NCBI GenBank assembly: GCA_046483725.1
Contig: JAWOCQ010000023.1
Coordinates: forward strand, 1 to 33,391
Direction: 5' to 3'
Source: T3SED10-47 sp046483725
GTDB taxonomy: Bacteria > Bipolaricaulota > Bipolaricaulia > Bipolaricaulales > Bipolaricaulaceae
Length of the DNA: 33,391 bases
Each line of letters begins with the position of its first letter. Position 1 is the first letter of the stretch. Under the pieces are notes generated by a model, which made no database searches, was not told the DNA's origin, and saw only the letters and a program-made list of their open reading frames with translations. A program made the translations under genes and the position numbers. Positions 1 to 6,911 of the stretch are shown piece after piece.

Positions 1-125
1 CTCGACCAGGCGTGTGTCCTCAAGTGAAGTGTCTCCAAACTACGGCATTGGTGACCACGCCCGCCAAAGATCCAGCTATCAGCCTTGCCCTGAGTGCTGG
101 CTTCCCATGGCGCTACGGGATTACC

Positions 126-407
126 CTAGCTCCCAGTGATCCGTCTGATGGCCTCTTGCAGATCCTGCCGGCTGACTGCGCGCAGCACGGTGAGCACATC
201 TTCCTCCCTTGTGCACAGTACCCGGTAGGAGCCGACCCGCAGCCGGTAGAAATGCCGACCCGAGACCCCTTCCAGTCGCCTGAGTCCCGCTGCCTTCGAC
301 AGTGGGGATCCTTCCATCTGTTTCGACGCTTGGAGAATCAGCAGTCGATGCCTCGCCGGCAGTGGCCGGAGATCCTTCTGAGCTCTAGCCGTTAGCCGTA
401 CCCTCAC
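126..407 (-). CDS. RelE/ParE-family toxin
   Basis: A 93-residue basic protein of the size and pattern of RelE/ParE toxins, which either cleave mRNA at the ribosome or poison gyrase. The N-terminal strand and helical hairpin (residues 1-35) are followed by the family signature around residues 52-66, with YRLRVGSYRVL, and then a short helix. The start is GTG with GAGG six bases upstream, and it overlaps the end of the upstream antitoxin gene by 23 bases, a usual toxin-antitoxin coupling. Which target it acts on cannot be read from the sequence. The pair lies in a region rich in mobile-element traces, which suits a selfish stabilisation module. Confidence 0.85.
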   Translation of the reverse strand: MRVRLTARAQKDLRPLPARHRLLILQASKQMEGSPLSKAAGLRRLEGVSGRHFYRLRVGSYRVLCTREEDVLTVLRAVSRQDLQEAIRRITGS

Positions 408-666
408 CCTGAGCCTCAGTCATGGCGATTGCGTCATCCAAAGAGACCACGCGTCCTGCCTCGAGGTCGGCGAAGGCTTCGTCCAAACCTTTCCTGAACG
501 TCGGGTCGTGGAGCATCACCAGATCCTCGAGGTCCTCCTCGGTCAGTCCCCGTATTGCAGCGACGGGCTTGCCGTTGCGGGTGACGAACACGGTCTTCTC
601 GGCCGCAGCCGCTCTGAGAATCTCCGAGGTACGATCATGCAGCTCTCTTACAGTTATGAAAGTCAT
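385..666 (-). CDS. Phd/YefM-family antitoxin
   Basis: A 93-residue protein with the Phd/YefM N-terminal DNA-binding fold: MTFITVRELHDRTSEIL, then a strand with VFVTRNGKPVAAI around residues 26-38. The C-terminal half is acidic and probably disordered until it wraps the toxin encoded by the overlapping downstream gene. In this family the antitoxin alone or with toxin represses its own operon. The ATG is preceded by AGGAGGG at good spacing. A promoter with an inverted repeat over its -10 element lies just upstream, consistent with autoregulation. Confidence 0.87.
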   Translation of the reverse strand: MTFITVRELHDRTSEILRAAAAEKTVFVTRNGKPVAAIRGLTEEDLEDLVMLHDPTFRKGLDEAFADLEAGRVVSLDDAIAMTEAQGEGTANG

Positions 667-680
667 TGTCTGCCCTCCTG

Positions 681-715
681 GCTACAATAGTAGCGCTTCG
701 ATTCTCCCTGGGCAA
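681..715 (-). promoter_or_regulatory. Promoter and possible operator of the toxin-antitoxin operon
   Basis: On the minus strand TTGCCC (710-715) and TACTAT (687-692) are separated by exactly 17 bases, about 20 bases before the antitoxin start. GCTAC and GTAGC (681-685, 690-694) form a perfect inverted repeat around AATA and cover the -10 box, where a Phd-type antitoxin could bind. The promoter elements are seen; binding is inferred. Confidence 0.5.
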
Positions 716-994
716 TGGCTGGTGCGGCACACGCGTTCCAAGTGCTCTTCTCTCCGACGAGGTGAGAGGTACGAGTCTACAATCGGTTAGGTCGGCTCGG
801 TGAGGCTGATCGTCATGCCTGAGGTAGATGGATTGCACACTTCGTGAGGTGGTGGAGCCAACTCCCTCTCTCCATCGCCACGCGGCTCGTGGTGATAGGC
901 TCCCGCTTCTGCCGTCGCCGTCCGTGGACCTTGTGACCTGACCGTCCTGCCTGGAGTGAGAGAGTTACCTGCACCCCACGTTGACAGGCGTGAC
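716..994. other. Intergenic, no gene recognised
   Basis: About 280 bases between the toxin-antitoxin promoter and the attC-like site. Open frames exist on both strands, but none has a convincing ribosome binding site or family resemblance. If the attC-like site is real, this would be the leading non-coding part of the cassette carrying the toxin-antitoxin pair. Confidence 0.4.
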
Positions 995-1077
995 CGCCTA
1001 ACGGTGGGCTTCATGCGCGCCCGGAAGGCGGAGCGCAGCGGAGGTGCAGGCCGTTGCCTGCAAGCGTTTGTTAGGCG
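995..1077 (-). other. attC-like integron recombination site
   Basis: Read on the minus strand the element begins CGCCTAAC and ends GTTAGGCG, perfect 8-base complementary ends matching the R'' (RYYYAAC) and R' (GTTRRRY) boxes. Inside, after AAAC, GCTTGCA can pair with TGAAGC lying before CCACC and the right end. The left arm carries one extra G, as the extrahelical base of L'' does in real attC sites. Total length is about 82 bases, in the normal range. It sits 83 bases after the stop of the glycosyltransferase gene and in the expected orientation (gene then attC). No integrase gene and no second site are visible, so this would be a lone attC. Function is inferred from structure only. Confidence 0.65.
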
Positions 1078-1160
1078 CGAACTCGGTCAGCAGAGCACGG
1101 AGTTGTTTCGTAATTCGAGTGCCACCCTGGTTGCGGGGCCGTGTCTGTTGGCCGTGTCTC

Positions 1161-2114
1161 CTATCGCAAGCGGTTAAACTCGCACCGCGACCGGAGGACG
1201 CGGAGCATCTGTAGGGACTCCACAGCCGTCCACGCGGGCACCATCTCGAACGGGTAGTCGTACGTCAGCTTGGCTTGCGAGCGCTCGAAGTCATGGTCGA
1301 GCTGGATGCTGGAACCCCAGCGCTTTATCACGCCGACAAGCTGCTTCGGCACCGTATAGATCTTGAGCTTCTTGGCCTGCGCCAGGACACTCAGGTAGGC
1401 GTCTATCTGCACCCTTATGGGCAGGGCACCATTCTCGAATATCTTCCGTATCGCTGCCCGTGTGATCAGGTACGCGTGTGTGCCCTGGAATAGCCGTATG
1501 TCCACATACGTCGGGTACGTCGTGGCCATGCTGAGCTGGGGGGTGCGGCAGCCCAGCAGCAGGATGTCCCAGTCGGCCGGTATGCCCTGAAGCGCCTTGT
1601 TTAGGGGGGCCAGCAGGAGCCTGGGCAAGCTCGCGTCGTCCTCCATCACCAAGTATCGCTGGCTTGCCGGGGAGCCTGGGTCGTCCAGGATGTCGACCCA
1701 GATGTGCAGGTGGCTGAGCGCACACCCAATAGCGGCGAGCGACGACAGTTCGGCGTGGGTATCGCGGAACCCGCGGGATAGGACCATGGAGAGCCTGGCC
1801 AATGCCGGCTCGTACACCAAGGCCCGGGCATGCCGCCAGACGCTCGCTGTGTCGACCGCACGGAAGCGCCGCAGCTCTAAGGCGGCCAGATCGCTGCTGT
1901 CGAACCGTTGCAAGAACGACTGCAAGCGAGCTTGGTGTCGTTCCAGGTTGAGCACGTAGCAGATCATCCCTCCCACAGGGGTATCTCTTCTCTCGGCCAC
2001 CTTCAGATCTACCAGGGCGTTACGTGCAGTTATGTCTAACGTGTTGTTGCCAAACACTGTGGTGATGCTTTCTGCCCGCAACTTGCTCACCGCTTGCTCA
2101 GCCTTACTCTTCAC
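1161..2114 (-). CDS. Glycosyltransferase family 25 (LPS/glycan type)
   Basis: A 317-residue protein with GT25 hallmarks: an N-terminal strand MICYVLNLERHQAR near residue 49, GCALSHLHIW in the middle, VMEDDA (the metal and sugar-nucleotide site), and a later GTHAYLITRAAI block. GT25 enzymes transfer sugars, often galactose, onto lipooligosaccharide or other surface glycans; the exact donor and acceptor are unknown. I chose the GTG at 2114 because AGGAGGG sits seven bases upstream; the longer open frame to 2171 has no such site. The roughly 48 residues before the domain are not part of the usual family fold. The attC-like site just downstream suggests the gene travels as an integron cassette. 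Confidence 0.75.
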   Translation of the reverse strand: MKSKAEQAVSKLRAESITTVFGNNTLDITARNALVDLKVAERRDTPVGGMICYVLNLERHQARLQSFLQRFDSSDLAALELRRFRAVDTASVWRHARALVYEPALARLSMVLSRGFRDTHAELSSLAAIGCALSHLHIWVDILDDPGSPASQRYLVMEDDASLPRLLLAPLNKALQGIPADWDILLLGCRTPQLSMATTYPTYVDIRLFQGTHAYLITRAAIRKIFENGALPIRVQIDAYLSVLAQAKKLKIYTVPKQLVGVIKRWGSSIQLDHDFERSQAKLTYDYPFEMVPAWTAVESLQMLRVLRSRCEFNRLR

Positions 2115-2407
2115 AGTCTCCCTCCTGTCAGTCGTATGACCTAGAGCGAGCGTCGGTACAGCGATTGCCAATGTAGCGATTGAGGTGCCCCCTAACTTTG
2201 TACCACTCGTTTGCTGCCCGGCCCGCCATCGCCCCCAGAATCCCTTCCGTGGTGGGCGCTACGCGGAGCAGAAAAGCATGGCTCACCGGCCACAAAAGCT
2301 GTGTCTATGGCGCTCCTAGTGCGGCGGACGCCGTGAGGGTGCTCTACCGCCTCCACAAGCTCGGGGGAACGGTGGAAGGTGTACAAACTGGCGCCCGTTG
2401 CCACAGT

Positions 2408-2650
2408 TCACGCCGCATCGGCCACCGCGCGTTCACTTTCCCCGGCCACCCTCTCCGCCTCGGCTTCGAGTTGAGACACGATAGGCTCAAGCTCCCTTAG
2501 TGAGCGAGCTTTACGGCACGAGGCGCGCGCTCGCGCCAGTGAGTCCACATCCCAGTTTCCGGAGCACTCAAGAGTGGACAGCGCCTTCTCCGCCCGGCTC
2601 ACAAGCGCCTTCACCCGGGGATGGTCACCCATCATCCATGTTTCCATCAT
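2408..2650 (-). CDS. Small hypothetical protein, predicted helical
   Basis: An 80-residue ORF with ATG preceded by AAGGGGG. From residue 10 on it is rich in Ala, Glu, Arg and Leu with a heptad-like pattern, suggesting a helical or coiled-coil protein. It overlaps the end of the small ORF upstream by 26 bases, so the two may be translationally coupled. I recognise no family. It could be chance coding in a GC-rich region. Confidence 0.3.
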   Translation of the reverse strand: MMETWMMGDHPRVKALVSRAEKALSTLECSGNWDVDSLARARASCRKARSLRELEPIVSQLEAEAERVAGESERAVADAA

Positions 2651-2828
2651 GTGCCCCCTTCGGACCCTCTACTCGCCGTGGGTCAAGACGTCCACCTGAC
2701 AGCAGCCGCCGCTCGACGTACTGTCCACCGCGCCAGTTGAGCGCCTCCACCGGGTCCTCCAATGTGGAGGATGTGCGCCCGGTGGCGTAGGGCGCCTCAA
2801 TTGTCATCGCCAGTGCCCGGTCACCCAT
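2625..2828 (-). CDS. Small hypothetical protein
   Basis: A 67-residue ORF whose ATG follows GGGAGG at workable spacing. It has no family resemblance I can name. Its open frame extends far upstream (to 3146) without a better start, so it might instead be the tail of a decayed longer gene. Support comes only from the ribosome binding site and the overlap with the next small ORF. Confidence 0.25.
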   Translation of the reverse strand: MGDRALAMTIEAPYATGRTSSTLEDPVEALNWRGGQYVERRLLSGGRLDPRRVEGPKGAHDGNMDDG

Positions 2829-3146
2829 CACCGCCTCCCTTCTCGTCTGCAACCAGCTCTTGCTCTCGCTCGGCCAGGGATTCACCACCGCAATGACCGG
2901 CACACCGACCCGCCCATGGTGGGCGTGTTGAGGAGAGTAGAGTTGCGACCGGCCGCCGATGATCAACACCTCTTTGCTCAGAAGGAGGGCAGCAGACGAT
3001 CCCCACGCCATACTATACCACATCGGCGCCTCACAAACTACAGACTGCTTCCCTGAGACAGCACTCCCTTGCGCGCTGTACCGTGTCAACGGTGGCTGTT
3101 CGGGCAGTTGACGGTGATTGACAGCGCGCCGTGCGCGAAAACGCAC

Positions 3147-3697
3147 TCCTGGTGGGCCCTAGCGGACTACTTTCAAACTCCCCACGGGCTCGTAATCCCT
3201 GATCAGATACGCACTAACGCAACCCTGTGAGGAAGCCTGTTAGGCACAAAGCGGCTGTTGGACAGGGCAAGGTCAACCGCACTCTCCACTCCGCCTCCCC
3301 GGCCAACCGTCCCAGCAGTCTCAGACGCGCCCCTGAAGGACTAGAGGCAAATGGAAGACTCACCAGGCACGGGACCCCACTGTGGCAACGTTAGTGGGTC
3401 ACTCGGCATCCCGCCGGTCGAGTTCGCCGCCCTCGTCGGGAAACCCTAGTACCAATACATCTAGGGACACGCCGCTTGCCAAGCTACTCTTTCCTGTGGA
3501 CCTGCTTCCGGTGCGTAGCCGGTGAACACCACGTCCACATGGTAGCACGGACGCTCGTTGATCGTAGGGCTCAATTATCATTGTCTCGGAGCACTTTACC
3601 CGGCTATCCGCTACAGGTTTGGACACCTTTCGCCCTGGGCTACGACGGAATTCCAAAATGGTCGTGTTCAACCGTCATCTATACTTGCTGAACTTCT
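3147..3697. other. Gene-poor stretch, nothing recognised
   Basis: About 550 bases with short open frames on both strands but no ribosome binding site plus family match. It lies directly beyond the broken end of the MFS remnant, so some of it may be decayed coding sequence. Confidence 0.4.
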
Positions 3698-4199
3698 CTA
3701 CATACGAGTAGCCCGCGGCAAGCTTGCGCCTACGGTGGCAATGGCCCCAGCAGCCAATGGGAGCAGGATTACCCCAGGAACCGCTTGGCCGAGGCTATCC
3801 CTCCCAATACCTCGCTACTCCGCTCGGTGGGCACATTCTTCAATATCCAGGACCGATAGAACGGGAAGCTCAGCGTATTTCCGAATTCTTCAAGGGAATA
3901 CACGCCAACCACAACTGCGAGGCTTGGCCGCGTGGACATAATCGCAGCCCAGACTATACTCAGCACCCCCCGAAGGCCATCGCCTTGAATCCATGCCTGC
4001 GTGGAATCTTGTGTATTAGGAAGCTCACCCCGATTGACCCCAAGGCGATTCCTACTTCGACTAGCATCACCTCCATCAGTCCCCCGCCAAGCGCAACAAA
4101 GACGTAGTTGACCAGGATGATCGTTGGTGCAATTGCGGTGGCTGCATACCGGATGAGCTCAAGAAGCACGATCCACCTAAACTCCCTACTATAGCGCAA
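3698..4199 (-). pseudogene. Frameshifted MFS-type transporter remnant (N-terminal part)
   Basis: Three consecutive minus-strand frames join into one membrane protein if one G is restored in each of two G runs. The first frame (4199 to about 3966) gives two hydrophobic segments and a loop HKIPRRHG of the kind between helices 2 and 3 of major facilitator transporters. The second (to about 3772) continues VLSIVWAAIM, then EEFGNTLSF and the loop NVPTERSSEVLGG. The third continues VILLPLAAGAIATVGA and meets a stop at 3698. Only about five membrane segments survive of the usual twelve, so the gene is also truncated. The TTG at 4199 is only a nominal start. Substrate unknown. Confidence 0.6.
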
Positions 4200-4679
4200 T
4201 GGAGCTGGTGGAGAGGCACGTACGACATAACTTACAGGACCTGATCAGCGAAGTCGACAGCATATCCTGATGGCAGCCAGCCAATGGATTGCGGAGCTTT
4301 TTCGGCGCTTGGGGTTGACTGAAGGCTCTCCCCTTACCGCTGCGGAGATGAGTGCGGGACACCTCTCCCTGGCCTTGGCCTCTTCGTACCCGCACCACCG
4401 TAGTTTGGTTGCAGTAAGAACACCTGCTGGATCCGCCTTTTCCCTAGGCCGAGAACACCCGTTAGGCGTGCCCCTGATGTACCAAAGCCTCAGTGGTACG
4501 TCTGTTAGCCGACAAAACCGCTGAGGTCCAAATCGATGACCTTGACGGTTTCCCGCTCGACAACAACGCCGTTCAGGGCCTGGGGATCCCGGTGGGGCCC
4601 CGGCCGCAGTCGAGGGCGATATCCCGAGCAATATGTTGGATCACCGGCGTGGAAGCCACAGGGAACCCAGGAGCAACAT
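4200..4679. other. Gene-poor stretch, nothing recognised
   Basis: Some 480 bases between the MFS remnant and the toxin gene hepT. Open frames on either strand lack ribosome binding sites and resemble no family I know. No clear terminator after hepT is seen. Confidence 0.4.
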
Positions 4680-5117
4680 CTAGCCCGAATCCAGATACGA
4701 GGATAATGTCTCCCGCAGCAGCTTGAGGAATCGCTCCATATCAGCAACACCGTCGGAGAGGAGGCGATAGATCTCAGCATCGTCGACGTCCCAGTAGATG
4801 TGTACCAGGCGGTTCCGAAAGCGTGCCATCTTCATCAGTTCGCCCGCGAAGTCCGCCGGGACGATGCCGGCCTTCCCCAGCAAACGGAAGATGTCACCGT
4901 AGTCTTCCGGGGTACCCAGTTTGTTCTTGCTTATGATGTGGTTCGAGATGTCAATGATCGCCTCGGTGGCGACGATCAAGTGGTACTTGGCAGACGCAAC
5001 CTTGTGAGGATCGTCCAAGAAACAAGATTCGTCGAGTTCAGCAAGTTCGGTCAGCCGCTGGATGGCCTGCCTGAGTTCCCCCGCGAGCCTCCGAACACGC
5101 GATTCATTGACTTCCAC
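4680..5117 (-). CDS. hepT: HepT-type HEPN toxin (DUF86)
   Basis: A 145-residue all-helical HEPN-domain protein. Near residue 108 it has RNRLVHIYWDVD, the RX4HXY motif of HepT toxins: Arg and His form the RNase site, and the Tyr is the residue AMPylated by MntA in characterised pairs. An upstream helix with KYHLIVATEAIIDISNHI is also typical of DUF86 proteins. The GTG start at 5117 overlaps the stop of mntA and is preceded by GGGAGG. In known systems the toxin cleaves RNA, possibly tRNA, and is silenced by its partner; that activity is inferred here from the intact motif. Confidence 0.85.
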   Translation of the reverse strand: MEVNESRVRRLAGELRQAIQRLTELAELDESCFLDDPHKVASAKYHLIVATEAIIDISNHIISKNKLGTPEDYGDIFRLLGKAGIVPADFAGELMKMARFRNRLVHIYWDVDDAEIYRLLSDGVADMERFLKLLRETLSSYLDSG

Positions 5118-5559
5118 GGCCCAGCACCTCCCTGAGCTGCTCCCGCCGCAAAGGGGCGAAGTCAAAATAGCGAGAGATCGTAGAAACCTCGAAGTCGACC
5201 CTGAGGTCATCGTCCCGGACATACACAACGATGCCGCTTTTGATCACCTCGTAGCGAAAGGAGAGCGGGGCACGGTTAAGCACCCTGAGGTCCAAGGGCG
5301 CTGAGATGCCGCCTGACCGCAGCCGGCTCTCGAGCTGGGACTCCAGCTCGAGCTCGTAGGAGAGAGGCGAATCAGATAATGCTGATTCGCTCACGTAGAC
5401 GGCTACATCCAGGTCGCGAAAAGGCTTGCCCTCGGCGTACGAGCCGTGCAGGTATCCAAGGAGGACCCCTTCTCGGCTCGCGAGCATGGCGCTCACAATG
5501 CCGGTTATGTGCTGGCGTGTGGCTCTGTCAGCGGGTGCTTTAGGCTTGACGGGTCTCAT
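5104..5559 (-). CDS. mntA: MntA-type nucleotidyltransferase antitoxin
   Basis: A 151-residue minimal nucleotidyltransferase. The motif GSYAEGKPFRDLDVAVYV near residues 40-57 supplies the GS and the DxD metal ligands; a third acidic strand, PLDLRVL, follows around residue 90. The spacing between GS and DxD is eight residues, two shorter than in many MntA proteins. MntA proteins neutralise HepT by adding AMP to the Tyr of its RX4HXY motif. The ATG has GGAGGAGG just upstream. It overlaps hepT by 14 bases, the normal antitoxin-first order. Confidence 0.85.
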   Translation of the reverse strand: MRPVKPKAPADRATRQHITGIVSAMLASREGVLLGYLHGSYAEGKPFRDLDVAVYVSESALSDSPLSYELELESQLESRLRSGGISAPLDLRVLNRAPLSFRYEVIKSGIVVYVRDDDLRVDFEVSTISRYFDFAPLRREQLREVLGRGSQ

Positions 5560-5821
5560 TTTCCTCCTCCGCCTGCCATTATACAGAAGTGGGTATCTGT
5601 TCTGACTATCGCTGATTGTGCCTTGTCTTGCAAATCCTCTCCAGTTGTAAGCCCCGATCCATCACGGCCCTCGTCGGGGTCAGCCTGCTTTACCCACCTG
5701 TGGATCGTCGCCGGACAGCGCTCACACTCCTCCGCCAGTTGCTTGCGCGCCCATCCCTCCTGTACTAACTCCATATCTGCTCCCGGAACTCCTGCGGATA
5801 CGAAGATCTAGTCCTCGGCAT
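5556..5821 (-). pseudogene. Broken IS3-family transposase orfA fragment
   Basis: An ATG at 5821 with GGGAGGGG upstream opens a frame reading SSYPQEFREQI. After one lost base the neighbouring frame continues MELVQEGWARKQLAEE and then ATIHRWVKQADPDEGR and GLTTGE. This is the helix-turn-helix and following segment of IS3/IS911-type orfA. After that the usual leucine-zipper part is missing: the sequence runs into the mntA ribosome binding site. No orfB or terminal repeats are visible. The element therefore looks like a dead remnant against which the MntA/HepT module was joined. Confidence 0.7.
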
Positions 5822-5933
5822 CGTGAACCCCTCCCTGTCTAGCCTAGACCTGTCCGCGAAACTGGGGCAAGTCCACTCGAGCGCATGGCGCTCGCTGTGT
5901 CTGGGCCGGTACTGACTTTATTGCCGGAGCTAA

Positions 5934-6271
5934 CGCCGGCGGACGCTGCAACTGGACCTGGAGGTGCACCTGCTTCGGTTGGGCGCGTTCGTCTTGGCCG
6001 GAGTCCCCATGGAGCCGTTCCCCGAGCTTGCAGCGGCTGTACGGGAGCGCCTAGGGAACCCTATGGCCTTCTTCGGCGGGTATACCAATGGTTGGCTGGG
6101 CTACCTGCCGTCATACGAGGATGCCTCCGCGGGGGCTTTGAGGTCGAGCGTGTACCCGCCACCCATGGTCTTGCCTCGGGCATGATCATGCCACCCAGAC
6201 CGGAGGCAGCCGATGATGTTGGTGAGGTGGCGGTGCAGCTATATCGCCGGTCGCTTGAGGAGGCCAGTTAA
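5934..6271 (+). pseudogene. Frameshifted C-terminal fragment of a ceramidase-like hydrolase
   Basis: Two frames join into one protein: HLLRLGAFVLAGVPMEPF, then FFGGYTNGWLGYLPSYEDA, then in the next frame GFEVERVPATHGLASGM and a final helix. This matches the C-terminal region of the neutral/alkaline non-lysosomal ceramidase-like family (LGxxxxxxxPGEPF ... GYxNxxxGYxPT ... GGYE). The frames meet at the G run 6131-6135, where one more G would restore reading. The N-terminal catalytic part is absent; a stop at 5931 precedes the fragment. It cannot make an active enzyme. Confidence 0.65.
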
Positions 6272-6337
6272 CATCATCCGGCTCTCAACGCAGACAAGCA
6301 CCTCCACAAAAGCTGTCGGAATCAGCACTTCCGGAGC

Positions 6338-6413
6338 TGGTGGAGCCGAGGGGACTCGAACCCCTGACTTCTGGCATGCCATGCCAGCGCTCTCCCAGCT
6401 GAGCTACGGCCCC
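6338..6413 (-). tRNA. tRNA-Ala (anticodon GGC)
   Basis: A complete cloverleaf is readable: acceptor GGGGCCG with CGGCTCC including the G3-U70 wobble that identifies alanine tRNA, D arm GCTC/GAGC, anticodon stem CTGGC/GCCAG around loop ATGGCAT (anticodon GGC, reading GCC), and T arm AGGGG-TTCGAGT-CCCCT. The CCA end is encoded at 6338-6340. It lies about ten bases after the hycI stop in the same orientation and may be co-transcribed. Its 3' end faces the decayed accessory region, a common insertion boundary. Confidence 0.97.
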
Positions 6414-6422
6414 TAGCTAGAG

Positions 6423-6911
6423 CTAATGTTCCCCTCGTGGGGCGGTTCTGTCAACACGTGCGGCGCCCAGGTCGTGGAGGGGAATGGCGGTGAAGTCCTC
6501 GGCAGCCAGGAGCTTGACCAGGCTTTCGGCGCCGGTCCTGACCTCGGAGGTCAGGCCTTCTCCCGCTTCCAGGAGCGCGGGTTGTACCCCTATCAAACTG
6601 ATCGAGCGGGCGCTGTTTCGCAGGAGAGACAGGAGGAAGGTGAGGGGTAGGCCGTGTGTGCTTGTGAGCATGGCCGGTGTCGACTCTTGGGGTAGGCGGC
6701 GGAAAGAGCCTGGGGGTAGCCCCAATTCTGCTGCGTCGACCACCACCAAAGTGTCAGGTGTGTCACGTTGAACCTGGCCCAGGATGTTCTCGGGTGTGGG
6801 TCCTGCGAGGTATACAGTCCGGCCTTGGGTTGCCAGCTGGCGGCCAACCCAGTGACCGACTCCATCATCCCGGCGGAGGGGGTTCCCCACCCCCAGGAAG
6901 GCAGTAGACAT
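6423..6911 (-). CDS. hycI: HycI-type hydrogenase maturation protease
   Basis: A 162-residue protein of the HyaD/HycI family, which removes the C-terminal peptide of a [NiFe]-hydrogenase large subunit after nickel insertion. FLGVGNPLRRDDGVG at the N-terminus carries the first Asp ligand (D16), VVDAAELG the second (D59) and STHGLPL the His (H86), matching the three nickel-binding positions of E. coli HycI. Length is close to HycI (156). The ATG overlaps the stop of the FNR-like gene by one base. No hydrogenase subunit is in this window, so its substrate must be encoded elsewhere. Confidence 0.88.
   Translation of the reverse strand: MSTAFLGVGNPLRRDDGVGHWVGRQLATQGRTVYLAGPTPENILGQVQRDTPDTLVVVDAAELGLPPGSFRRLPQESTPAMLTSTHGLPLTFLLSLLRNSARSISLIGVQPALLEAGEGLTSEVRTGAESLVKLLAAEDFTAIPLHDLGAARVDRTAPRGEH

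Noticed and set aside
787..1014. 75-codon minus-strand frame beginning inside the attC-like site
   Set aside because: No ribosome binding site, low-complexity composition and no family resemblance.
2180..2500. 106-codon plus-strand open frame
   Set aside because: Lies opposite a better small ORF, has no ribosome binding site and no recognisable motif.
3239..3245. GTTAGGC, a possible second attC right end
   Set aside because: No RYYYAAC partner at 50-150 bases on either side with pairing arms; the only CTAAC nearby is 30 bases away and does not fit.
3239..3671. Minus-strand open frame after the MFS remnant as its C-terminal half
   Set aside because: Its translation has no hydrophobic segments and does not continue the transporter.
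4461..4467. GTTAGGC, another attC-like box
   Set aside because: No matching left end or inner complementary arms within attC range on either strand.
4245..4631. 128-codon minus-strand open frame between the MFS remnant and hepT
   Set aside because: Composition looks like a random GC-rich frame (many Arg, Pro, Gly, Cys); no start signal or motif.
6338..6360. Search for a direct repeat of the tRNA-Ala 3' end as an island attachment site
   Set aside because: No copy seen in positions 1-6330; the other end, if any, lies outside the window.
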